Source: Henriciella barbarensis
GTDB lineage: Bacteria; Pseudomonadota; Alphaproteobacteria; Caulobacterales; Hyphomonadaceae
DNA length: 64,000 nucleotides
Direction: 5' to 3'
NCBI RefSeq assembly: GCF_003576345.1
Contig: NZ_QWGB01000005.1
Span: 1,302,001-1,366,000 of the forward strand
Below are positions 34,258-40,876 of this stretch, in pieces (the stretch's first letter is position 1; each line of letters begins with the position of its first letter). Below the pieces are notes generated by a model. It searched no databases, was not told the origin of the DNA, and saw nothing but the letters and a program-made list of their open reading frames with translations. A program made the translations under genes and the position numbers.

Positions 34258-34689
34258 TTGTATGGACCAGAGGTGCGCCAGGAGAGCGTGGCTGGAATTT
34301 GTGGAGCTACTCCGGCGCAACTGACCCTTCGCGCGCTCAGAGCGCGCTCTGTGTGCTCCTTGTGCGGTTCCTCGCGAGGCTTTGGCGTGCAAGTCGAGCT
34401 CTGCTCGGCAACTGTGAGGAAACCCGGTGCAAATGTGCATGATCTTCGCAAGGCCTTCATCAAGGCTATGCCGGTTTTGCTTGCGCCGGTGGAAGAGTTT
34501 GATCTGTAGCTCAACAGGAAAAGCGACGATGCTTCAGCTTTACAGGAGCCGGTCGCCGATGACGCGCTTGAGGTTGCTTTCGTGGGTGAGAACCGGGGAG
34601 TTCGTGCAAGGCTCAAGGACAGCAGTGCGAATATTTCTAAGCAAGATGAGTCGCCGAAGAGTCGGTCGAGGCTTGGCGCAAAGGTGTAA
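34258..34689 (+). pseudogene. Interrupted plus-strand frame with internal TAG
   Basis: From about 34258 the frame runs to a TAG at 34507-34509 and then continues open for 59 codons to a TAA at 34687-34689. The part after the stop (SDDASALQEPVADDALEVAF and following, with Lys/Glu/Ser-rich end) has protein-like composition. A CAG-to-TAG change would restore about 143 codons. A frame just upstream in another phase (34211-34324) also looks protein-like, suggesting an additional frameshift. No family is recognised. Confidence 0.35.
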
Positions 34690-34782
34690 ACATTGCTTAA
34701 AAGTAGCAACTGCTAATTGTATTTCACACGTATAAACTGACCACCAATCTAATGGGTAAAGACCGCCGACGGCGTTTCATAA

Positions 34783-34934
34783 GTTTATCCGACAATGTCA
34801 ACAAACGGCTTCTCTATTATATTAGTTTATTATCATTATATATTTATCATTATAAAACTTTTAAAAAAAAGGAAGTTCAGAATTTTTTGAGTTCGGATAA
34901 ACATTTGGTTGGATGTCACGAAAAATTCTGACTT
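34783..34934. repeat. AT-rich tract with two overlapping inverted repeats
   Basis: GTTTATCCGA (34783-34792) is matched by TCGGATAAAC (34893-34902), a perfect 10-base inverted repeat around about 100 bases of almost pure A/T. AAGTTCAGAATTTTT (34873-34887) is matched by AAAAATTCTGACTT (34921-34934) apart from one base. The structure is unusual for the window and could be a protein-binding or replication-like site. Confidence 0.6.
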
Positions 34935-35153
34935 AGCAAATGTAATCTTTATCGATTTTTTCTCCGGCGTAAATTTAGGCATTTTGATATCAGCCTCCGC
35001 GGAGACCCAACCCTAATGAAAGAATCCCTCTGTGCGGCTTTCTCGTGCGGCGCCAGACGCCGTAATGCTTCTTTTCTAGGCAGGCCTACCGCAAATAATC
35101 TGAAGCGAGCGTGTGGCGCCGAAAATCCCCTATCGTGTCGATCTTGGCTTGCG

Positions 35154-36254
35154 CTATTCGGAAGGTGTAAAGCTCCATCCGTCTTCCCGGAGTTTTTCGA
35201 GCGCTTGTGAACGGCGGCGCAGTTTCGATCTGCTCGCCGTTAGGCTTCCACTCTTCAAGTTGATTGAAGCTTGCGCGGCCTCGATGTCGATACAACCGTA
35301 ATAACTGAACGACAAAGCAATTTTCTCAATCATTTCCATTCGGCTCTTGTCCGAGCTTACCACTTCGGCGATCTCGGTCTCCATCTCCTCAGCGGCGTCC
35401 AGTGCCGAGTTCAGCAGCGCTATCAGACTCAGTTCGTCCACAACCGAGAGTTGTTTGTTCCATTTCCTGCCTGCGCTTTCTGAGCGCATATGCGACTCTA
35501 TAGACCGAGACACGCGTCGGAATTGGCCAGCATTCACTTTCTCCGCTAGCCTGATCAAGACGTCCTCTTTACCTTGATCAACACGGCGTTCGTGATCTGC
35601 TTTGCTTCGTCGCTTTTTCTCAAGCTCCTCAGCAATCCGCGCTTCTCTTTCTCTTCTTCTTTCCGCTCGTTTCTTCGCCTTATGTGCCGCCGTGGCATCT
35701 TTCTTCCAATTTCGGTCCGAGAGCCACCAAACGTATGCATAGTGGTGGAACAATTGATCAAGCCGCCTGTCTTTACGCAGTAAAGATGGGATAAGTGGAC
35801 GTTGCGCAGATTTCAGCTTTTCCTGAACGTCTTTCCGCAAATAGAAGTCTTTGGTTTTCTCGAAGGTGCGTTCTCCTCCCATGAGAACGCGATATAATGA
35901 TCCTTCGTCGCAATCTGGAGCGTGTTCACATCCTTTGCAGCCGATGCGCACAGCATTCCAAAAAGGAACTGAAAAGCATCCAGGCCGTAGTTCGTCCCCA
36001 ACGAGGTCGCCTGTATAGTCCATAAATGATGAAACCTGCCTCAGCCGTTCCTTCGCTTCTTGGCTATCCAGCTCAAACCGGACTCTGGGGTCGACGAAAC
36101 CAGACCAAGCTTTGAGCGATCGAACCGCGGCTGAAAATTTCGACCATTCTATACCTACCTGTACTGTATTGTCCTCCCCTCGATAATCTTCGAGAAGTAT
36201 ATAAGTAAAAGTATCGCTAGACAGCTTTGCAATACGCTTTGGTTCTTCAAACAT
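35154..36254 (-). CDS. Hypothetical protein with Cys cluster and coiled coil
   Basis: A 366-residue protein not recognised. Four cysteines in the first third (Cys93, Cys106, Cys109, Cys115; the last three spaced C-x2-C-x5-C) could bind a metal. Residues 190-240 form a highly charged, Lys/Arg/Glu-rich coiled coil (KKRAERRREREARIAEELEK). The C-terminal part is helical. No ATPase, nuclease or helicase motif is visible. It is a large, apparently intact island gene on the right half and is flanked by intergenic regions. Alternatives such as a replication or defence factor cannot be decided from sequence alone. Confidence 0.65.
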   Translation of the reverse strand: MFEEPKRIAKLSSDTFTYILLEDYRGEDNTVQVGIEWSKFSAAVRSLKAWSGFVDPRVRFELDSQEAKERLRQVSSFMDYTGDLVGDELRPGCFSVPFWNAVRIGCKGCEHAPDCDEGSLYRVLMGGERTFEKTKDFYLRKDVQEKLKSAQRPLIPSLLRKDRRLDQLFHHYAYVWWLSDRNWKKDATAAHKAKKRAERRREREARIAEELEKKRRSKADHERRVDQGKEDVLIRLAEKVNAGQFRRVSRSIESHMRSESAGRKWNKQLSVVDELSLIALLNSALDAAEEMETEIAEVVSSDKSRMEMIEKIALSFSYYGCIDIEAAQASINLKSGSLTASRSKLRRRSQALEKLREDGWSFTPSE

Positions 36255-36534
36255 ATTTCCCGCTTCCCTGAGGCCGCCGAAGCTGCAACACCGTGCGTCA
36301 CACTGGTGTCATAACAATGCACAAAAGTTGCGTCTGACAGAAAAGCGCGTGAGCTTAAACTGGGTAGCTGATATCAACAGATAACAGACTGAAATAAATG
36401 GGATTTATTCCGAGTTTTCTTGAGTGGTGATCGCTTTAGTTGAGTCTGGGTAGGTTTTCGCATATCAAGGTCGCCGGTATAGGCGTTAATTCGCTCCGAG
36501 CAGTCAGAGCCGTTTCGTTCTTTATTATGGGGTG
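36255..36534. other. Intergenic, promoter region of the Cys-cluster gene
   Basis: 280 bases, moderately AT-rich. It separates two minus-strand genes of unknown function. No open frame or strong palindrome stands out. Confidence 0.4.
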
Positions 36535-37215
36535 CTAATGCTTCTCACATTGGAAAAACTCGACACGGCACGGACCACCGGCGATTGCGTCAAGAGCGGT
36601 CATTCCAAGACGGCAAAGGTGCACCGTAAGTAAACTATCGGCTCGATCTTGCAGCTTCCGCAAATCAACCTCGATCGGCTTCATCTTGGTCGCCGCTGGG
36701 TTCTTACCATCAAGGCCATCGAGTCTCGCGACCGCCATTGCAATGGGTGAGCCGGGACTGACATTGAGTGCGACGTAATAGACAAACGTTCTATTCACGA
36801 GCAAAAAGAGTAAGTCGTCGCGGCGCTGAAGTTTCAGGTGAATGCTCTCATCGATCAGGCGCACAGTAGTGCGTCGATATTCTGGCCCCGCTTTCCAATT
36901 TAAATCTGGAGCTAAGTGATCCCAAAGGGTTCGCGATGGGATTGTGCGCAATGCTTCGGCGGCTGCTGCAGTGCTTAAGCCAGCAGCATTCGAAAGCTCA
37001 TTCACGACAGCTACTAGCATCACTTCGCTGGGACCCCATGCCCTGGCCCATGCGCCGGTAAGCTTCTGACAGCGCGACGACTCGATCATCTTCTTTCTTT
37101 GCAACAAACGCGCGGTCATTGGCGATCGGCTCTTCGTTGCGACGATCATTTCGTCATCTAGCCAAAAGCGTCTTTCGGCGGGTGGCTCATTCCAATTCGG
37201 ATTTTCAAATTTCAT
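36535..37215 (-). CDS. Hypothetical island protein, 226 residues
   Basis: Not recognised. From the ATG at 37215 (the open frame starts at a TTG at 37251) the product begins with KFENPNWNEPPAERRFWLDDE, a conserved-looking polar motif. Residues 70-110 include AAGLSTAAAAEALRTIPSRTLW, which could be a helix-turn-helix; LLFLLVNRTFVYYVALNV is a buried beta region. It may be a DNA-binding or accessory protein of the element. It is divergent from the excisionase-like gene, sharing about 125 bases of upstream sequence, so the two may be counter-regulated. Confidence 0.6.
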   Translation of the reverse strand: MKFENPNWNEPPAERRFWLDDEMIVATKSRSPMTARLLQRKKMIESSRCQKLTGAWARAWGPSEVMLVAVVNELSNAAGLSTAAAAEALRTIPSRTLWDHLAPDLNWKAGPEYRRTTVRLIDESIHLKLQRRDDLLFLLVNRTFVYYVALNVSPGSPIAMAVARLDGLDGKNPAATKMKPIEVDLRKLQDRADSLLTVHLCRLGMTALDAIAGGPCRVEFFQCEKH

Positions 37216-37339
37216 GTAAGACGTTTTGCCCAATTGTTGATTACCTGTCAATCAGTCAATTGACAGGCGTAAACATGATTGCTAAACAATCAGCCATTGA
37301 GCGCAATGTTGTCTGCTCAAAAAATAAAAGGAAACCAAC

Positions 37340-37516
37340 ATGAATACCGAACGACTCTTGAGCACCAAAGAACTTGCTCGTAAGCTAAATGTCTCGCATC
37401 GGACGCTGGAGAACTATCGACAGTCCGGAAGAGGACCGATTTTTTTTCGACTAGGTCCGAAGGCGGTACGGTATCTTTGGTCCGATGTGATCGATTGGCT
37501 TAGGCGGAAAAGTTGA
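37340..37516 (+). CDS. AlpA/MerR-like excisionase candidate (58 residues)
   Basis: Short gene at the right end of the island. LLSTKELARKLNVSHRTLEN is a winged-helix HTH of the HTH_17/AlpA kind, followed by GRGPIFFRLGPKAVRYLW and a terminal helix DVIDWLRRKS. AAAGGAAACCAAC precedes the ATG. Proteins of this size and fold act as recombination directionality factors (Xis) or as activators of integrase in island elements. Its location next to the right attachment repeat, and reading towards it, supports that role. Confidence 0.75.
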   Translation: MNTERLLSTKELARKLNVSHRTLENYRQSGRGPIFFRLGPKAVRYLWSDVIDWLRRKS

Positions 37517-37571
37517 CCAGATATTCGAAGAGGGGTCGCATTGGCGGCCCTTTTCTTTTGCGTGTTCTGCT

Positions 37572-37590
37572 TGCTTCCATATTGCTTCCA
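37572..37590. promoter_or_regulatory. Candidate integrase arm-type site (right)
   Basis: Same 19 bases as at 21734-21752 and in the same orientation, 45 bases left of the right attachment repeat and after the excisionase gene. Confidence 0.45.
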
Positions 37591-37635
37591 CGCCGAACGA
37601 GCGTTCTTTTCAGAAACACGTAATGCATTGAAAAC

Positions 37636-37688
37636 ATTGGCGACCCCGACAGGATTCGAACCTGTGACCTACAGATTAGGAATCTGTT
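37636..37688. repeat. Right attachment repeat (inside intact tRNA-Arg)
   Basis: Identical to 21568-21620 over 53 bases. Here the sequence continues into the 5' half of the tRNA gene, so this copy lies within the intact gene and supplies its 3' half. Confidence 0.9.
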
Positions 37689-37714
37689 GCTCTATCCTGC
37701 TGAGCTACGGGGTC
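37638..37714 (-). tRNA. tRNA-Arg (anticodon CCT)
   Basis: On the minus strand GACCCCG pairs with CGGGGTC at the acceptor end, then G and encoded CCA. The D-arm TAGCTCAGCAGGATAGAGC, anticodon stem ACAGA/TCTGT with loop TTCCTAA (anticodon CCT) and T-arm ACAGGTTCGAATCCTGT are clear. 77 bases including CCA. This gene was the integration target of the island and remains complete. Confidence 0.96.
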
Positions 37715-37764
37715 GCGCGAGTTCTGGCGATAACGCGTTTTTGGATGGGTTAGAAGGGGTGGCA

Positions 37765-38544
37765 ATGCGTAAGGGACTGGCACACGCGATAGCTGCGCTT
37801 CTCATCGTCACGGCGTGTGGCAGGGCGGGGCCGTTATCGGATATGGAGCCGGGAGAGCGTGGCCGGGTAGTCCGCATTATCGATGGGGATGCTCTGGTCC
37901 TCGATACCGGACAAAGCGTGCGTCTCGTTGGTCTTGAAGCGCCCGCCATGAACTGGCGGAACAACGACCCCGATCCTTTCGCAGAAGACGCGTCCCGCAT
38001 GCTTGAGGACATGGTGATGGGGCGCGAGGTCCGCCTCTTCTATCCGGGCCTGACACGCGACCGGTATGACCGCGCACTGGCGCATGTCGAGACGGCCGAT
38101 GCCAAAGGGCCGCACGTCTGGGTGAATGAGGAAATGCTGCGTCGGGGTGGCGCCCGCCTTCGTGTCTATCCAGACACCTCTGCAGGCAGCGACACGCTGG
38201 TTCAGGCTGAACGCCAGGCGCGCAGCGATCGGTCTGGCCTGTGGAAGGATGCCGCCTACCTGCCTTTGAAGGCGAGCGCGATCAACCTTGATACGCGCGG
38301 CTTTCTTATTGTTCTGGCAGAGCTTGGCGGCGAGGAATCCGTCCCGGAAGGAAACTATGGCGCACGCCCGGCCTGCGCCCGATCAACGGCGGATCGAGCG
38401 CTTGTCATCGATATTGCCAGAAGTGCTGAAACCCTCTGCAACCTTCCGGTAGGCGTGGTGGGTGAGTTTCGCGGATGGGTGTCGGGTGGACGCCTTGATC
38501 TCGTCCACCCGCTGCATTTCAAGTCTCAATCGCCGGAGGATTAG
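37765..38544 (+). CDS. Thermonuclease-like (SNase) lipoprotein
   Basis: A 259-residue protein with a lipoprotein signal (LLIVTAC, Cys near residue 18). The staphylococcal-nuclease-like domain begins with GRVVRIIDGDALVLDTGQSVRLVGLEAP and continues with FAEDASRMLEDMVMGREVRLFYPG...DRYDRALAHVE; the acid and arginine positions of the active site look kept, but I cannot judge activity. A nuclease in the periplasm is the likely call. ATG at 37765 follows AGAAGGGGTGGCA; the open frame overlapping the tRNA upstream is not the gene. It ends overlapping phaB convergently. Confidence 0.8.
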   Translation: MRKGLAHAIAALLIVTACGRAGPLSDMEPGERGRVVRIIDGDALVLDTGQSVRLVGLEAPAMNWRNNDPDPFAEDASRMLEDMVMGREVRLFYPGLTRDRYDRALAHVETADAKGPHVWVNEEMLRRGGARLRVYPDTSAGSDTLVQAERQARSDRSGLWKDAAYLPLKASAINLDTRGFLIVLAELGGEESVPEGNYGARPACARSTADRALVIDIARSAETLCNLPVGVVGEFRGWVSGGRLDLVHPLHFKSQSPED

Positions 38545-39266
38545 CCTGCGATGTATTGCGCGCCATTTACCGTCATGGTTGCGCCGGTGATGAAGGCGGC
38601 TTCGTCCTTGGAAAGGTAGGAGCACATGGACGCGATCTCCTCTGCCTTGCCGAGGCGGCCGACAGGGATGGTTCCGATGATGCTTTCCAGCACTTTTTCT
38701 GGCACGGCGCGGACCATGTCAGTGTCGATATAGCCAGGGGCGACGACATTGACGGTAATGCCCTTCTTGGCGCCTTCCTGCGCGAGCGCCTTGGTAAAGC
38801 CGATGAGGCCGGCCTTGGCGGCTGAATAGTTCGCCTGACCGAACTGACCCTTCTGGCCATTGATCGACGAAATGTTGATGATGCGGCCCCAATTGCGCTC
38901 ACGCATGCCATCCCAGACCTGACGGGTCACGTTGAACGCAGAGGTGAGGTCGACACTGATGACCTCATTCCACTGCTCCAGCGTCATCTTGTGAAAGGGT
39001 GCGTCGCGCGTGATGCCTGCATTGTTGACGACAACATCCACAGGGCCAAGCTCGCTTTCGATCTGCTTGAGGCCTTCTTGCGTGCTCTCGAAGCTTGCGA
39101 CGTCGAACTTGTAGCATTTGATGCCGAGCTCTTCCTCGCATTGGCGGGCTGCGTCCACATTGCCAGCAAAGTTTGCTGCAACTGCGAAGCCGTCTGCTTT
39201 CAACCGTTCGCTGATCGCGCGTCCGATTCCTCTCGTGCCACCTGTTACCAGTGCGACTTTTGCCAT
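38541..39266 (-). CDS. phaB: Acetoacetyl-CoA reductase
   Basis: PhaB reduces acetoacetyl-CoA to 3-hydroxybutyryl-CoA for polyhydroxybutyrate. The 241-residue SDR has TGGTRGIGRAIS, NNAGITRDAPFHKMTLEQWNEV, the catalytic NISSINGQKGQFGQANYSAAKAGLIGFT with Ser, Tyr and Lys, and PGYIDTDMV. FHKM/EQWNEV and GQFGQ are PhaB-specific compared with FabG. phaR starts on the other strand about 175 bases away, consistent with PHB gene context. phaA and phaC are not in the window. Confidence 0.92.
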   Translation of the reverse strand: MAKVALVTGGTRGIGRAISERLKADGFAVAANFAGNVDAARQCEEELGIKCYKFDVASFESTQEGLKQIESELGPVDVVVNNAGITRDAPFHKMTLEQWNEVISVDLTSAFNVTRQVWDGMRERNWGRIINISSINGQKGQFGQANYSAAKAGLIGFTKALAQEGAKKGITVNVVAPGYIDTDMVRAVPEKVLESIIGTIPVGRLGKAEEIASMCSYLSKDEAAFITGATMTVNGAQYIAG

Positions 39267-39284
39267 ATCTCTCCTCCAGGCGTG

Positions 39285-39295
39285 TTGCGCAGCAA
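39285..39295. promoter_or_regulatory. Possible PhaR-type binding site
   Basis: TTGC-GCA-GCAA is a perfect short palindrome in the phaB/phaR divergent region, immediately upstream of phaB, next to a TTGTTGCGTCTGC repeat. PhaR proteins bind related GC-centred palindromes, but the exact site cannot be verified here. Confidence 0.3.
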
Positions 39296-39440
39296 AAAAT
39301 TTTGTTGCGTCTGCTCAACTTGTTGTAAGCTGGGCCCTGTATAAGCCGGACGTATGATTTTGAAAGTCTTGCTATTTCATGCCATTCTTGGCTGAAATCA
39401 CGATAAGAATCGCTCTCGAGGGCGAATTGAAGGGCATGAA

Positions 39441-40055
39441 ATGACCAAGGCAACCGGGACTGACGAAACAGTCATTATCAAGAAGTACGCCAACCGGCGT
39501 CTCTATGACACATCAACCTCATCATATGTGACACTTGACCACCTCGCAGATCTTGTGCGGCGCGAAGTGGACTTTGAAGTTCGCGATGCAAAATCGGGAG
39601 ATGATCTCACCCGATCCGTCCTGACACAGATCATTTTCGAGAAAGAGAACAAGGGTGATGGGGCCCTTCCGCTATCCTTTCTGCGTCAGCTTATTGGCTT
39701 CTATGGGGGCGGTGCACAAAATATGCTGCCGGCCTGGCTGGACATGAGCATGAACAGCTTCGCTGAAAGCCAGGAGCGCTGGAAAAAGGCGATCGGCGGC
39801 GCTCATCCGATGGCCTTTTTCGAGACCCAGACGCGTCGGAACATGGAAATGTTCGAACAGGCGATGAAGATGTTTGCCGTACCGGGCGCGGGCTCTGCTA
39901 CAGGCGCGCCGCGTCAGGGCGAGCCGGAAAGGGCACAGCGTTCGAATGCAGGCGCGCAGGGGTCTGCAGAAGCGGGCGACGATGCAATGTCCGCGCTGAA
40001 GGCGCAGATGGAGATGATGCAAAAGCAGCTGGATTCGCTGTCTTCCAAATCCTGA
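39441..40055 (+). CDS. phaR: Polyhydroxyalkanoate synthesis repressor PhaR
   Basis: 204 residues. IIKKYANRRLYDTSTSSYVTLDHLADLVRREVDFEVRDAKSGDDLTRSVLTQII is the PHB/PHA accumulation DNA-binding domain found at the N-terminus of PhaR; the C-terminus is a helical, Gln/Met-rich oligomerisation tail. PhaR represses phasin and its own genes when no polymer granules are present and is released by binding granules. It is divergent from phaB. ATG follows GAAGGGCATGAA. Confidence 0.94.
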   Translation: MTKATGTDETVIIKKYANRRLYDTSTSSYVTLDHLADLVRREVDFEVRDAKSGDDLTRSVLTQIIFEKENKGDGALPLSFLRQLIGFYGGGAQNMLPAWLDMSMNSFAESQERWKKAIGGAHPMAFFETQTRRNMEMFEQAMKMFAVPGAGSATGAPRQGEPERAQRSNAGAQGSAEAGDDAMSALKAQMEMMQKQLDSLSSKS

Positions 40056-40086
40056 GCTGAGGTTGCCGCGAGGGCGGGGGACGGGC

Positions 40087-40761
40087 CTAGCCCGCATCCT
40101 CGTCTAGCGCCTTTGCCGCGTAGACATGTCCGAAATCGGGCGCCTGGACGATCAGGGCGCAATCGCTTTGGCACGAATAGGCGTATGTGACACTCCCCCC
40201 TGACCAGAGACCCAGTGAACGCATTTCGATCACCGGGTTGACCATATCGCCGCCACGCGCCTCATCCCGCGCATATTCGACCAGTTGCACCTGCGCCGGC
40301 GAAGGAACAGCGCCCGTCAGCGTAAACCTGTTCGTGGAGATTGCCCTGATCTCAATCTCATACGGTGTGTTGCCAGCCTTCTGACTGTCGATATTCGCCT
40401 CGACCGTAGATTTGCGTGTCGCCGGACACTCCTTTTCGCCATCGTAGACCGATTGCGGCGTGTAAGGCGCACGCAGGCCAAAACGCTCGGCATAAGCTGT
40501 CTGGCGAGCAGCCGCGGCCGGCAGCGCGAGCGGGTCAGGTTCGCCGAGATAGTCCCAATAGTCGACGGCCCAGGTCAGGATAAGGACGTCGTCGCCACGT
40601 TCGTTCTCGATCTCGCGCAGCGTATCGTACGCCTTTGGACAAACCTGGCAGTTATGCGAGGCAAACAGCTCCACCAGCACCGGCGTGTCGCCGGAAGCAG
40701 TGCCCGCACTGCAGGCGATGACCAGGGCCGGAAGCGCCAGAAGTTTATGGATCGGTCTCAT
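40087..40761 (-). CDS. DUF1223 secreted thioredoxin-like protein
   Basis: A 224-residue exported protein of the DUF1223 family. The signal peptide is KLLALPALVIACSAGTASG, then TPVLVELFASHNCQVCPKAYDTLREIE, a thioredoxin-like start with a CQVC pair near residue 40. The rest (TWAVDYWDYLGEPDPLALPAAAARQ) is typical of the family. The role is unknown; a periplasmic thiol/disulfide function is a reasonable guess from the CxxC. I start at the ATG at 40761, since the open frame upstream lacks a signal sequence at the proper place. Confidence 0.85.
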   Translation of the reverse strand: MRPIHKLLALPALVIACSAGTASGDTPVLVELFASHNCQVCPKAYDTLREIENERGDDVLILTWAVDYWDYLGEPDPLALPAAAARQTAYAERFGLRAPYTPQSVYDGEKECPATRKSTVEANIDSQKAGNTPYEIEIRAISTNRFTLTGAVPSPAQVQLVEYARDEARGGDMVNPVIEMRSLGLWSGGSVTYAYSCQSDCALIVQAPDFGHVYAAKALDEDAG

Positions 40762-40818
40762 GGAGTGCGCACTTACCGCCAGATGGGATGAAATTGAATT
40801 CACTAAGGCGTGAAATGA

Positions 40819-40857
40819 AGGTGCCGCCCTTCATATGAAGAGCGGCACCTCGTTTTT
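40819..40857 (-). terminator. Terminator-like hairpin after acnA
   Basis: AGGTGCCGC (40819-40827) pairs with GCGGCACCT (40842-40850), with inner CTTCATATGAAG extending the stem. T-runs are present mostly on the plus strand (GTTTTTA), and a weaker one follows on the minus strand, the direction needed for acnA. Confidence 0.5.
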
Positions 40858-40876
40858 ACTTCGCTTCTAAGTGCCT

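Larger units (their letters stand above)
33763..35153. other. Long intergenic tract, decayed coding and AT-rich DNA
   Basis: The longest gap of the window, 1.39 kb. It includes a short minus-strand frame (34235-34035), a plus-strand frame with an internal stop (34258-34689), a GC-rich hairpin CGCGCT/AGCGCG near 34332-34346 and an AT-rich tract with inverted repeats at 34783-34934. I see no intact gene with recognisable family features. Confidence 0.5.
21568..37688. mobile_element. Genomic island in tRNA-Arg(CCT)
   Basis: The element is bounded by 53-bp direct repeats and carries an integrase at its left end and a probable excisionase at its right end. Removing it with one repeat copy would excise 16,068 bases and restore the tRNA. 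Its base composition is visibly more AT-rich and gene packing looser than in the flanks. It lacks recognisable relaxase, type IV secretion or phage structural genes, so it is an integrative element that is probably mobilised in trans or is no longer mobile. Confidence 0.9.

Noticed and set aside
34251-34709. 152-codon Ser-rich minus-strand frame
   Set aside because: Low-complexity composition typical of a shadow; the plus strand looks more protein-like.
21568-37688. Prophage or conjugative element
   Set aside because: No capsid, portal, terminase, relaxase or type IV secretion motifs; only integrase and small regulators.
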